Source of the DNA: Algoriphagus chordae
Lineage (GTDB): Bacteria; Bacteroidota; Bacteroidia; Cytophagales; Cyclobacteriaceae
Assembly (NCBI RefSeq): GCF_003254055.1
Contig: NZ_QKZT01000024.1
Span: forward strand, 1 to 64,000
Length of the DNA: 64,000 nucleotides
Reading direction: 5' to 3'
Positions 9,506 through 18,973 of this stretch are shown in pieces (within the stretch, counting starts at the first letter, position 1; each line of letters begins with the position of its first letter). The notes under the pieces were generated by a model. That model did no database searches, was not told the DNA's origin, and saw only the letters and a program-made list of their open reading frames with translations. The position numbers were made by a program, and so were the translations under genes.

Positions 9506-10559
9506 GCTGTTTTTCAAATCATTTGTAATCACCTTCTACCGGGCTTTTTTAGGCTTCTTTATTTTGGTCCTCGTCGTATTCGGGGTCTTTATGGAAATGA
9601 CTCAGCATCTTATGATTGCTGAGCGTGTCCTTCAGAATCCCACTGGCTTTTACGCAGTACTATTCATTTTTCTTGCTTATGCAATTCTTCAAAAACGATT
9701 TCAGATTCGCCTTGTAAACGAAAAGCACTATCGGGTTTTTCATCAATTAGGTTTTTTATCCTGGAAACAACTCAGTTGGAGTTTTCTTCCTGTCTGGCTA
9801 GCAAATCATGTGTTGATATTGGTCTATTCTATTTTGCTGAGCTATGTAGGAATTGGGATTCATGCTGGAGTAAAACTTGGGATACTTTGGCTTTTCCTTA
9901 TCGGGATTTTTCTGGCTGATATCACACTCCTTTATTTTAAACTCAAAAAGCCATTTCCCGAAAGCACACGAGTTAGACCTGCAATTTTCAAGAAGCTGAA
10001 GTTCGAGTTTTGGTTTTTGATGCATTTGAGAGAAAACAGAACCCTGCTGATTCTGGCAGTGAAAATCATCAGCATCTTCCTGCTGAATGGATTTTTCTAC
10101 TTCTATTTTGGTGGTGGCTACGACCTGCGTTGGCTGGAGTTTGGATTGCTTTGTGCTGCTTATATTCACTTCCCTCTTTGGCTGGAGAAGCACAACTTCG
10201 AAACAGACCAACTACCCTATTTTCTCAATATGCCGCTCAGCGTAGCAAGGAAGTCGTGGCAGCATATCGTCCCTATGGTTCTCATTCTTTTGCCTGAACT
10301 CGTCTTGTTGATTTATAAATTTGGCACGAGTGAAAATCTATCCGCTCTAGCCTCTTTACTCATTCTTTTAATCTCTCTGAATATGGGATTGAATGGAATG
10401 ATCAAATTGATAAAAGACCAAGAAAGGGCTTTAAAATTATCCTATTTGCTTTTCTTCCTACTTTTTCTTCTCGTGATATTCGGGATTCATCCGGCTATCA
10501 TTTCAGGGATTTGTTTGATTCTTTTTTTGGTTTCGGTGAGATCTAGTTATTCTATCTGA
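9498..10559 (+). CDS. ABC transporter permease (membrane protein)
   Basis: A 353-residue hydrophobic protein with around eight to ten membrane segments and a basic loop (about 160-175). There is no recognised named family beyond an ABC-2-like exporter permease; the assignment comes mainly from its 8-base overlap with the upstream ABC ATPase. The end is 2 bases from the stop of the convergent MFS gene, so the two units meet tail to tail with no room for a separate terminator. Confidence 0.75.
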   Translation: MNELFFKSFVITFYRAFLGFFILVLVVFGVFMEMTQHLMIAERVLQNPTGFYAVLFIFLAYAILQKRFQIRLVNEKHYRVFHQLGFLSWKQLSWSFLPVWLANHVLILVYSILLSYVGIGIHAGVKLGILWLFLIGIFLADITLLYFKLKKPFPESTRVRPAIFKKLKFEFWFLMHLRENRTLLILAVKIISIFLLNGFFYFYFGGGYDLRWLEFGLLCAAYIHFPLWLEKHNFETDQLPYFLNMPLSVARKSWQHIVPMVLILLPELVLLIYKFGTSENLSALASLLILLISLNMGLNGMIKLIKDQERALKLSYLLFFLLFLLVIFGIHPAIISGICLILFLVSVRSSYSI

Positions 10560-10561
10560 TT

Positions 10562-11965
10562 TCACCCCACCAATTCCTTTTCTATCTCTTCCAAGGACTT
10601 CCCTTTAGTCTCTGGCAAAACGAAATAAATCACCAGGAACCCAAAAGCGCAGATAGCACCATACAACCAAAAGTTATTTGCCCATCCTAGGTTCTCACGG
10701 ATTGCTGGGAAGAAGTAGGTCAAGGTGAAGTTCCCAACCCAGTGCGCAAGCGCTCCGATGGAAATAGCAGCCCCACGGATTCGCGTAGGGAAAATCTCTG
10801 AGAGCACTACCCAAAGCAAGGGTGCCAAGGTGAAGGAATAAAACATCACATTGGTCAATACAGCAAATACTACAGCATTTCCGCCAAGATCTATGTAGAA
10901 AAAGTAACCGATCAGACCATACAAAATTGCCATCGCAGAAGTACCGATCAGCAGGAGTTTCTTCCTGCCAAATCTATCCACAGTGAAAATGGTGATGAAC
11001 ACCGATAGCACCATCACCCCGCCAATCACCACGATATTCAACATCATCTGCTTGAGATTGTAACCAGCAGCCTGGAAGATATCCGCAGCATAATAAATCA
11101 CCACATTGATCCCAGACCACTGCTGAAGAAAAGCCAAGAAAATACCGATTCCGAGTAGTTTCATAATTCGCTTCTGGAACAATTCCTTCAGATTCACTTG
11201 GCCGAAATCCCCCTCCTTCAAGGTAGTTTTCACCTCGGCGATAGAATCCTGAGCGTAGTTCTCTCCACCGATTCTCACAAGAATCTTTCGAGCTTTATCT
11301 TCCTCCTTATTCTTGATCAACCAAGGCACAGACTCAGGCACGAAGAACATTAAACCAAAGAATAAAAGCGCAGGTACAGCTTCTGCAGCAAACATCCATC
11401 TCCAGCCGTTTTGACCAGACCAACTCGCCGCTATCATCTCGAAAGTAGCATCATCGGCTAATTGCGTATCCGCAAGTGAAATCTGCCAGTTGATCAACTG
11501 AGCCAGCAAAACTCCGATCATTATTAGCAGCTGGTTAATCGTCACCATTTTACCGCGTTTCTCTGGAGGCGAAAGTTCGGCGATGTAAAGCGGTGAGAGG
11601 TTTAGCGCTACTCCCATCGCTACACCGCCGATGATTCTATAGAAATTGAATTCCCAGAAAGTAGCAGCCAAGGCAGTTCCTATAGCCGATATGGAAAACA
11701 ATAAACCTGAGGCGATCAGCAACCTTTTCCTCCCCAACTTATCCGAAATCAAGATGCAAATCCCCGCTCCGATCATGCAGCCAATCAGAGCTGAGCTTGT
11801 TCCCCAACCCTGATCGCCCACCGAAGTAATATTGAAAAAAGGCTCGTAAAATGGCTTGGCCCCTCCTATCACCACCCAATCGTAGCCAAACAAAAACCCT
11901 CCCAGAGCAGCAGTAAGGCTAATCAGCCAAAGATAAGTTTGGTTGTAAGTATAGGTCGGCTTCAT
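10562..11965 (-). CDS. Sugar porter family MFS transporter (XylE-like)
   Basis: A 467-residue MFS protein of the sugar porter family, expected to import a monosaccharide with protons across the inner membrane. Markers are GGFLFGYDWVVIGGA in helix 1, DKLGRKRLL after helix 2, RIIGGVAMG, ELSPPEKRGKMV, the mid-loop VPESVPWL, QQWSGINVVIYY (helix 7 sugar-binding QQxSGxN), DRFGRKKLL and the C-terminal PETKGKSLEEIE. All are standard for XylE/GLUT-like carriers. It stands alone on its strand. The sugar cannot be named from sequence, but the setting near a glycan locus fits hexose or deoxyhexose uptake. Confidence 0.9.
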   Translation of the reverse strand: MKPTYTYNQTYLWLISLTAALGGFLFGYDWVVIGGAKPFYEPFFNITSVGDQGWGTSSALIGCMIGAGICILISDKLGRKRLLIASGLLFSISAIGTALAATFWEFNFYRIIGGVAMGVALNLSPLYIAELSPPEKRGKMVTINQLLIMIGVLLAQLINWQISLADTQLADDATFEMIAASWSGQNGWRWMFAAEAVPALLFFGLMFFVPESVPWLIKNKEEDKARKILVRIGGENYAQDSIAEVKTTLKEGDFGQVNLKELFQKRIMKLLGIGIFLAFLQQWSGINVVIYYAADIFQAAGYNLKQMMLNIVVIGGVMVLSVFITIFTVDRFGRKKLLLIGTSAMAILYGLIGYFFYIDLGGNAVVFAVLTNVMFYSFTLAPLLWVVLSEIFPTRIRGAAISIGALAHWVGNFTLTYFFPAIRENLGWANNFWLYGAICAFGFLVIYFVLPETKGKSLEEIEKELVG

Positions 11966-12304
11966 GGGTTCAGGTTAGGGTTTGGGATAAACGAAATCAT
12001 AAAATAGGGCTTTTTAGGATTTTAGCAATCCTGTGGTTACTTCTGGAAAGAACAGTCAAGGGATAAAAGTAGCAAGAGAGGATGATAGAAAAAGATCTTC
12101 GACTATTTGATCTATCCGATAAAAATACCCTGCATAGGGTATGAATTTAAAGTCAAAACTTACTTTCTTGAACTATGAAATTTTCAAGGTAAGAAAGCTA
12201 CGATTTTGGAGAGAATAAAATAAAAGATAGCTGCGAATGCACAGACATTACCTGAAAATTTAAAAACTCTTAGAAAAAATCACATATTAGATACAATTGA
12301 ATAA
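11966..12304. other. Divergent intergenic region with a small palindrome
   Basis: 339 AT-rich bases between the MFS and NACHT genes, which diverge here. TACCCTGCATAGGGTA (12126-12141) is a near-perfect palindrome and could be a regulator site for either gene. No other structure or gene is visible. Confidence 0.4.
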
Positions 12305-15300
12305 ATGAGAAACCCAGTTGAAATACAAGTTTTTGTTTCGAATCCTTCAGATGTAGATCATGAAAAACAAGTTGTAGAGAGTATTTGCGACCGGATAAAC
12401 AATCAATTAGCTTCGATCCATTGTGATGTTCGATATTTAGTAAAGGAGTGGAGTAAAATAACCGGAAAATTTGGTGTAAATCCTCAAACTGAAATAGAAT
12501 CTGAATTAGGTAATTACGATCTGTACTTAGGAATATGGTGGAAAAAGTTTGGTTCTGATACTGGAATTATCAATCCAAATACTGGTAAGGACTATGGTTC
12601 AGGGACGTACAGAGAATTTTGCATGGCATTTGAAAGTTGGAATACAAGCAAGAATCCTGAAATGTACCTCTTCTTTAAAAAGGAAACACCTACACATATC
12701 TTCGACCCAAAGGTAATTACAGAGATTAAAAGGGTAGTTGAATTTGAAATATCCCAACAACGAAATGGATTCTGTAACTCGTTTGATAATGAAAGAGACT
12801 TTGAAAGGAAAATTACGGACCTACTATGGTCAAAAGCAACTCAGTTGTGTATGGGTCTCAAAATCGAAAACAAGAAGTCCTTTTTGGAAGAAACAACCAT
12901 TTATGAAATTACTAATTCTCAATCTCAAATAGAAATAGTACCAGAGACATATATTGCAAGAACTACCTCTCATTTTTCTTCATTCAAAGAAAAACAGAAC
13001 ATACCTTTTATCGAATTAGAAAGACAAGGCCTTTTTCAACTAATTCAATCAAAAAACAGGATCATCTTATTAGGAGATGCAGGTTCAGGTAAATCAACAG
13101 AATTAATAAGCCTATTTCATAATCTAAACAAGAAAGAATCACCATTAATACCGTTATTTCAAAAACTCAACTCTTATACACCCGAGAAAGGAATTGAAGA
13201 GTTTCTTCCCAAAGTTTGGAAAAAAATCCCTAGTCAATTACTCATAATAATTTGGGATGGATTGGATGAAATTCAGCCACAACATTTTAATACCGCTGTA
13301 AGGCAAATCAATGCATTTTCAAATAAATATGAAGAGATAAAAATTATTATTTCCTGTCGTACGAACTTTTATGAATTGCCAGTAAATAATTCGACTGGCA
13401 CTCTGTCTGGGTTTGAGCCGTATTTGATTAATGATTTAACAATAAAAGATGCTAGTGATTATTATCAAAAGAAATACAATTTACCTGAATCAGATAACTT
13501 TATTCAAGAAGCATTTAATACTAATGTTGATGACCTAATAACAAGACCATTTTTCCTTATGCTATTAGCAGATCATTTCAATAGAGAGCAAAAACTTTCT
13601 ATAAATAGGGCAAATCTATATGAAATGTTCATTCTCAGTAGAATAGAACTTGATCAAAACCATTATAAATCTACAGTTGACTTAAGAAGCAAAAAACAGG
13701 AAATTATAGTACTGTTACAAAAGGTAGCGCTTAGCATGGAAACCTTGTCTAAAAATCAGATCAATGAATCCGAGTTATTATTATTAATCACCAGTAAAGA
13801 ATTTAATTCACTTAAATATTGTACCGCTTTCAAGAAAAGTGATGGTGAGGAAGAAATCTGGCAGTTTGAACACAATAATATTCAGGAATTTCTTGCTGCT
13901 AAGGCTTTATCTAATCTTGATTTTGACAAAGTGGTTCAATTCATTTCTTTTGCACCAAAATATGAAAAACTTATACCGAGTTGGGTTAATACTCTGGCAT
14001 TTTTATTCAGCATTCTTGATCCTAAAAGCAATCTATTCAAGAAATTACTTCAATGGATGCTGAAAAACGAAAAAGAGGTCATAGTTAAATTTGAGCCTGA
14101 TAAAGTTGCAGAAGACTTGAAAATTCAGATATTTCAGGGAATATTTAACTACTATAAGAATCATGACGTATGGATTAGTTCGAATAAGTTTAGTGATAGA
14201 GAGTTGGCAAGATTTGGTCAGTCAGAATCAAATTTGCGTTTCTTAATAGAAGAAATTAAAAACGACGAGAATACAAGGACAGTTCATATAAATGCTATCC
14301 GCTTAATAGGTCTTTTTCAAACCGAAGACAATGATGTAAAGACAGAAATAGAGAACCTTCTATTGGAACAAATTGATGGTAACATTAACGATCCAAACTA
14401 TATCCATACAGTTATATATTCACTTACATGGGCTGGATTTACAGGAGCCAATACTATTGAAAAAATAATGGAAAAAATTGGTAGTCAAAAAAATCAATAT
14501 ATACGAGCTGCCATGTACGCCATTCTTTTAAAATCAGATGTATTGGAAGACTATGTAAATTATTTAATAGAAGGGTATGAGTTAACAGATAAAAAAATAA
14601 GTGGTGAAAGAAATGATATTTCTCTTATGGATGAGGAGTGGAATCTTAAAGAATGTGTTAAAAGTATTAAAACCCCAAATGGTATTAAAGAAATAGTTAA
14701 GTATATATCAGACAGTACACAGTTCGAATATGGATACGATTCAGAAAAGGTTATTGAAGCCATTGTTACCAATGCTGTGGAAGCATATGGAAAAGACAAT
14801 TCTGTTTTTAATTCACTTCTTAATTGGTTCAAAAAAGATATCCGAGGATTCAAGTTGGAAAAAACCAACTTAGTTCTTCAATTCTTCGATCGAACAAACA
14901 CGAGAGAGCAAGCATTCCATGAAATATGGATATGCAAAGAGGATGATAAAGAAAAGAATAATTCATTGGCAATAGCAAAGCTAATAACTCCTGAGTTGAT
15001 GCAATTCATTATTAATGAGTATTTAGTCAGAAATCTTACAAACAAGGAACTTGAAGGGATCTATTTTGAAATGGGATGGGTAAATAATGAGCATCGAGAT
15101 CAGTTTGAGAATTTGATACATGAAAAAACAGATTTCGTGATAAAGAAACCTGAACAAATAGACTATAAAGCTTTACGTGAAGAAATGTTGAAAATTGATT
15201 TCAATTTACTTTTTGATCAAAAGGCTTTTAAAGAAGCTACATTGGGAGTATTTGAAAAGGAAAAAAAGGAGGAGCTCTCTTTTGATGCATTGTTTGAGAT

Positions 15301-16546
15301 GAGGAAGGAGAACAATAGATGGGTAGATATTAATGAGTATTACCCAAGTATCTCTTTAAGATTGTTAAGTGAATTTGCGAAAAATAGCCAATTCATAAGC
15401 AAAGAAAAAGTTATGAAGTGGTTTGAGGGAGACACAAATGAAGAATGGTATAGAATCTCTCATATTTATGAATACATCAAAAACCGTAAGGAGCTGGATA
15501 TCAATTCTGAACAAATACAATGGATAGAGCAATGGTGTATAGCAAATGTATCGAAGGTGAATTTTAAGGAGGCTATTGAAGTATATGATGATGGCAGAAT
15601 CACCTATAAAACAATGGCCATGTATATTTGGTATTTTTCAAAGAGGTTTAATATAGATTATTCGAAAAGTGAACTTCTTGACATGCTTTCTTTTGACTTC
15701 TTTGAAGGAAATGATTGGATTGGAATAGAATACATTGTTTCTAAACTGGAATATAAAGATATAGTGGATAGAATGCTTGAGAATATTGAGGAGGGTATAG
15801 CAGATAGTTCAGTATTAAAGAATCATATCAAATACTTAGCACAAAACAAGGTTAAAGAGAGTTATCCATTCATACTTGATGAAATAATAAATTTGAAAAG
15901 AAGCGACTTCCTAAGAAGAGAACTCTTGGACCTGTTTTTCGAATTTACTAAAGACATAGAAAGCATTAAATCAATTATAGATAAAGCGGACCCAATGATT
16001 AGATGGGCTATACTTGATAAGCTAAAAGTCATTAACCAAGAATCATTTGTCGAAGAATATTTGCTAAAAATTCTTGAAAAGAGTAATGATAATGAAGTGA
16101 TCGGGAAAGCAGCAGAAATACTTGTAAGCCTAGGAAACATAAAAGGCCTAAAAGCGTATGTTGCGTGGATTAACCATAATGTTGAAAATAATGTTGACAC
16201 AAGTCGTGTTAGGTGTTTAAATAGCCTCAGGACCATAGATACTATCCCTTACTTAATTGAACTGCTTGAACTTAGTTATATAAGAGAAATCAAAGTAGAT
16301 CGATTTGAAAGATTCAACTCTCAAGTACTTGGAGCATTTTATAATATTGCCCTTGTTTCAGAAGATAATTTTAAGCTCGTTAAATTAAGTTTGCAAGAAT
16401 TCATGAGTGAGAAATCCTCACTGCACGAAAATGTGAAATATATATTACATACTATAGAACGAATAGAAGAGCAATTTTACATGAATAGTTCTCAATCGTA
16501 TACCATCAAACAAGTAAAAGAGAAACTTAAACTTATAGAAAAATAA
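12305..16546 (+). CDS. NACHT-domain STAND NTPase with DUF4062-like N-terminus; candidate anti-phage NLR-like protein
   Basis: A 1413-residue protein. Residues 1-140 have the DUF4062/TIR-like pattern (VEIQVFVSNPSDVDHEKQVV, then a YDLYLGIWWKKFGSDTG strand and SGTYREF). A NACHT ATPase follows: Walker A GDAGSGKST (257-265), Walker B LIIIWDGLDEIQ (313-324) with the double-acidic feature, sensor SCRTN (350-354), and a winged-helix-like part ending FEHNNIQEFLAAKAL. Residues 600-1400 are helical repeats, probably HEAT/ARM-like, as sensors. Known bacterial NACHT proteins of this type act in anti-phage defence; that role here is inference. The gene is strikingly AT-rich, has no partner gene and lies next to decayed fragments, suggesting transfer. 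There is no signal peptide. Confidence 0.88.
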   Translation: MRNPVEIQVFVSNPSDVDHEKQVVESICDRINNQLASIHCDVRYLVKEWSKITGKFGVNPQTEIESELGNYDLYLGIWWKKFGSDTGIINPNTGKDYGSGTYREFCMAFESWNTSKNPEMYLFFKKETPTHIFDPKVITEIKRVVEFEISQQRNGFCNSFDNERDFERKITDLLWSKATQLCMGLKIENKKSFLEETTIYEITNSQSQIEIVPETYIARTTSHFSSFKEKQNIPFIELERQGLFQLIQSKNRIILLGDAGSGKSTELISLFHNLNKKESPLIPLFQKLNSYTPEKGIEEFLPKVWKKIPSQLLIIIWDGLDEIQPQHFNTAVRQINAFSNKYEEIKIIISCRTNFYELPVNNSTGTLSGFEPYLINDLTIKDASDYYQKKYNLPESDNFIQEAFNTNVDDLITRPFFLMLLADHFNREQKLSINRANLYEMFILSRIELDQNHYKSTVDLRSKKQEIIVLLQKVALSMETLSKNQINESELLLLITSKEFNSLKYCTAFKKSDGEEEIWQFEHNNIQEFLAAKALSNLDFDKVVQFISFAPKYEKLIPSWVNTLAFLFSILDPKSNLFKKLLQWMLKNEKEVIVKFEPDKVAEDLKIQIFQGIFNYYKNHDVWISSNKFSDRELARFGQSESNLRFLIEEIKNDENTRTVHINAIRLIGLFQTEDNDVKTEIENLLLEQIDGNINDPNYIHTVIYSLTWAGFTGANTIEKIMEKIGSQKNQYIRAAMYAILLKSDVLEDYVNYLIEGYELTDKKISGERNDISLMDEEWNLKECVKSIKTPNGIKEIVKYISDSTQFEYGYDSEKVIEAIVTNAVEAYGKDNSVFNSLLNWFKKDIRGFKLEKTNLVLQFFDRTNTREQAFHEIWICKEDDKEKNNSLAIAKLITPELMQFIINEYLVRNLTNKELEGIYFEMGWVNNEHRDQFENLIHEKTDFVIKKPEQIDYKALREEMLKIDFNLLFDQKAFKEATLGVFEKEKKEELSFDALFEMRKENNRWVDINEYYPSISLRLLSEFAKNSQFISKEKVMKWFEGDTNEEWYRISHIYEYIKNRKELDINSEQIQWIEQWCIANVSKVNFKEAIEVYDDGRITYKTMAMYIWYFSKRFNIDYSKSELLDMLSFDFFEGNDWIGIEYIVSKLEYKDIVDRMLENIEEGIADSSVLKNHIKYLAQNKVKESYPFILDEIINLKRSDFLRRELLDLFFEFTKDIESIKSIIDKADPMIRWAILDKLKVINQESFVEEYLLKILEKSNDNEVIGKAAEILVSLGNIKGLKAYVAWINHNVENNVDTSRVRCLNSLRTIDTIPYLIELLELSYIREIKVDRFERFNSQVLGAFYNIALVSEDNFKLVKLSLQEFMSEKSSLHENVKYILHTIERIEEQFYMNSSQSYTIKQVKEKLKLIEK

Positions 16547-16611
16547 AGCCTGCAGGTCGTGCTTCTATATAAGTATGTGGTGGTTGAACACCTTACGTTA
16601 ACTGCAAAACG
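16547..16611. other. Junction between NACHT gene and phyH relic
   Basis: Short spacer after the NACHT stop with no terminator-like hairpin that I can see. Base composition returns to that of the surrounding genome within about 60 bases, so this is a likely right edge of the transferred NACHT gene. Confidence 0.35.
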
Positions 16612-16740
16612 TTGCCCTACCCCCCACAACCGGATTCAATTCCGTATCGATCACTTCACCGATCTTTGCTCCCGGGCACCAGGTATTCCAATCGTCAATC
16701 TGATTGGCATTCTCCAAGTAGAGTAGAATAGGCATGTAGA
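16612..16740 (-). pseudogene. Fragment of phyH-like dioxygenase gene, 3' end copy A
   Basis: On the minus strand this encodes VYM...NANQIDDWNTWCPGAK followed by GEVIDTELNP, matching the C-terminus of the phyH gene at 18974-19774 (NDNQIHDWHTWCPGAK). The 53 bases 16632-16684 differ from that gene at one position. Just after the proline codon one base is missing relative to the intact end, which shifts the frame past the normal stop. Nothing of the upstream two thirds is present, so it is a relic and not a gene. Confidence 0.8.
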
Positions 16741-16865
16741 CTGCTTGGAGGAGTTTTTAACTACGTCTTCCTCTTCCAGTACATTTGGAATTAATCTTGG
16801 CAGATGGCGACAGTTGTATCCCGTTAGTTTTTTACCAAAAACATGATCCGAATTAGCAGGATTGA

Positions 16866-18410
16866 TTACTTACTTCTTTTTGCAGTGGACTCACTGTTTT
16901 TGTAATCCTCCAAAAGTGTCCTTAATTCCGTGACCTTTTCTTGATTTCTTTCAAATAGATTGTCCCGTTGCTCTGGGTCTTCTTTCATATTAAAGAGAAG
17001 TCCTTCGGTATGAAAATCGGTATATCCAGTCAATTCTTTGAATGATTCTGGCAATGGTCTAAGTCCTCCAGTTGAGTCATTGATGTAAAGCCACTCTCCT
17101 TTTCTGATCCCCCAGATTTTTGCATTGGTATTGTGAATAGTAGCCTCTCTCAATGGGGAATTATAATCCTTTCCTGTAAAAACCGGGGTAAAATCATAGC
17201 TATCAGGTGCTGCTTTTTCTGGAATTTCTATCCCAACAATATTGGCAAGAGTTGCCATCACATCAATCTGTGAAATCACTTCACTGGATACTGATTCAGC
17301 TTGAATATGCCCTGGCCATTTTACAATAAATGGAACATGGTGTCCACCTTCCCACACATCTCTTTTTAATCCACGAAAATTCCCCATACTGAAGTGCCCA
17401 AAATTCTCGGCTCTTTCCCATGCATAATGCTCCGGGCCGTTGTCGGCACTGAAAATCACAATGGTATTCTCTTCCAATCCCTTTTCTTTGAGAGCTGAAA
17501 GCACCTCTCCGATAACCCAATCAGTCTGAACCATAAAATCTCCATAGGAACCCGCTTGAGATTTTCCATCAAACTCATCATTGGGAATAATCGGAGCGTG
17601 AGGTGACGGAAGTGCAAAATAGAGAAAGAAAGGCTTGTTTTTGTCCTGGCTTTTGATCCACTCCTTTGCCTTTTTGGTCAAAGTTGGAAGTACCTCATAC
17701 GGATTCCAGTCCTTTACTTTTGGTCCTGGACGGAACTCCCAGCTCCCTTCTTTTACTTCAAAACCAATATTATTGATGTCCATCGTCTCCGTTGGAGCTT
17801 GGATTATTCTGTCATTTTCAACCCAAGCATAAGGAGGGAAATTGATCGTTCCATCACCAAAATAGTAATCAAAGCCCCTGTCCAGAGGCCCGCCGGCGAT
17901 AGGCTTACTCCAATCAATATCTTCCGATAGGTAGTATTTGGTCATTTGTCCCCATTGGTTGACTTCCGCGGTCGGCTGGTTCTCGAACTCCCAATCCCAA
18001 CCCAAATGCCACTTTCCTATACATGCTGTGGTGTAGCCATTAGTTTGTAATAGTTGTGGTAATGTAACGTCCGATTCTGCGAAAAATGGTTTCCCAAAAG
18101 ACCCGACTATTCCAAATTGTCTTCTCCAATGATAGCTTCCCGTTAGTAGAGCGTAGCGACTTGGAGAACAGATTCCAGAAGAGCTATGCGCATCTGTGAA
18201 ACGCATTCCTTCTCTTGCCAGGTTGTCAAGATTTGGGGTTGGGATTTTGGAATTTGGGTTTTGGATATTTAAGTCTCCATAGCCCATATCATCTGCGTAT
18301 ATGATAACAATATTGGGAGAAGTGGAGGTCTCTATAGAGCAAGCAGAAAGAATTAGAAGCGTCAAGAAGAGAGCGACTACATTAGGTCTAAGAAGAAGGA
18401 GTGCCTGCAT
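16866..18410 (-). CDS. S1 family sulfatase lipoprotein
   Basis: A 514-residue arylsulfatase-type enzyme with lipobox LSAC near residue 24, so membrane-anchored on the periplasmic or outer side. The formylglycine site is CSPSR (Cys81) followed by YALLTG. Metal and sulfate-binding blocks ADDMGYGD (39-46), GKWHLG, SPHAP and SADNGPEH are all present. It removes sulfate esters from carbohydrate. The similarity to the sulfatase at 26105-27664 is visible (CxPxRY, GGP, GFDYYFGD), so both may belong to the same subfamily. It lies between two copies of the phyH 3' end, which could let recombination delete or move it. Cys81 must be modified by a maturase not encoded here. Confidence 0.95.
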   Translation of the reverse strand: MQALLLLRPNVVALFLTLLILSACSIETSTSPNIVIIYADDMGYGDLNIQNPNSKIPTPNLDNLAREGMRFTDAHSSSGICSPSRYALLTGSYHWRRQFGIVGSFGKPFFAESDVTLPQLLQTNGYTTACIGKWHLGWDWEFENQPTAEVNQWGQMTKYYLSEDIDWSKPIAGGPLDRGFDYYFGDGTINFPPYAWVENDRIIQAPTETMDINNIGFEVKEGSWEFRPGPKVKDWNPYEVLPTLTKKAKEWIKSQDKNKPFFLYFALPSPHAPIIPNDEFDGKSQAGSYGDFMVQTDWVIGEVLSALKEKGLEENTIVIFSADNGPEHYAWERAENFGHFSMGNFRGLKRDVWEGGHHVPFIVKWPGHIQAESVSSEVISQIDVMATLANIVGIEIPEKAAPDSYDFTPVFTGKDYNSPLREATIHNTNAKIWGIRKGEWLYINDSTGGLRPLPESFKELTGYTDFHTEGLLFNMKEDPEQRDNLFERNQEKVTELRTLLEDYKNSESTAKRSK

Positions 18411-18571
18411 TTTATCTGTATAGTTTGTGTTCGAGCAATGAAATTAGGCCAATTAACCTAATAAAAAAATTAATCGCATATAAATGGTTTATATCCGATT
18501 TGAGACTTTCCGTGAAAATTTGAGATGTAGAGAGTTTCCCGACACATTATGCAATCCAAAGCCCTTATTCC

Positions 18572-18666
18572 AAACTTCCGGCCACAGGATTCAATTCCGT
18601 ATCGATCACCTCACCGATCTTCGCTCCCGGGCACCAGGTATTCCAATCATGGATTTGATTTTTTCT
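18572..18666 (-). pseudogene. Fragment of phyH-like dioxygenase gene, 3' end copy B
   Basis: Minus-strand translation gives NQIHDWNTWCPGAKIGEVID then TELNPVAGSLE and a stop, the C-terminus of a PhyH paralogue. The 53 bases 18597-18649 differ from the phyH gene at 18990-19042 at one position. The ending differs from copies A and C, so it may come from a different paralogue. No upstream part remains. A plus-strand reading frame over it (18484-18696) is only its mirror. Confidence 0.75.
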
Positions 18667-18823
18667 AGATTGGGACAAGCCTTAATTACTACTTAAAAGT
18701 GTAAAACACCCCTAATTAAACCCCATATTTATCAGGCTATACCCTTTATGATTTTATTTTGTCAGGTTCTAAGTTGACATAATACTTGTTTAAGTCAAGT
18801 TTTAACCTTGCTATGATTTACCA

Positions 18824-18946
18824 ATGTTCAGCTGGGAAACAGGTGATTTAGAGTATCAAGGCGACACAAGAAGTACATACTTGAAAGCAGTAAAAGAAGC
18901 AGATAATGATATATTTCAGCCACTAATTGAATTTGCAAGATCCTAA
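18824..18946 (+). pseudogene. Relic of mobile mystery protein B (Fic-domain) C-terminus
   Basis: A 40-codon frame gives MFSWETGDLEYQG, then TRSTYLKAVKEADNDIFQPL and IEFARS with a stop. The closing pattern (Arg-x-x-Tyr-x-x-Ala-x-x-x-Ala-Asp ... Pro-Leu-Ile-x-Phe-Ala-Arg-Ser) is how I remember the C-terminus of mobile mystery protein B, a Fic-family protein carried with a small HTH partner on mobile DNA. The Fic motif itself is missing, so only the tail survives. Recognition is from memory of the family. Confidence 0.5.
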
Positions 18947-18973
18947 GAAAGAAATAGATAAAAGCATGTTAGC

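Noticed and set aside
12126..12141. Palindrome TACCCTGCATAGGGTA as a terminator
   Set aside because: No T run and a 5-bp stem; at most a regulator site between divergent genes.
18484..18696. 70-residue plus-strand frame
   Set aside because: It is the mirror of phyH fragment B, whose minus-strand translation is recognisable.
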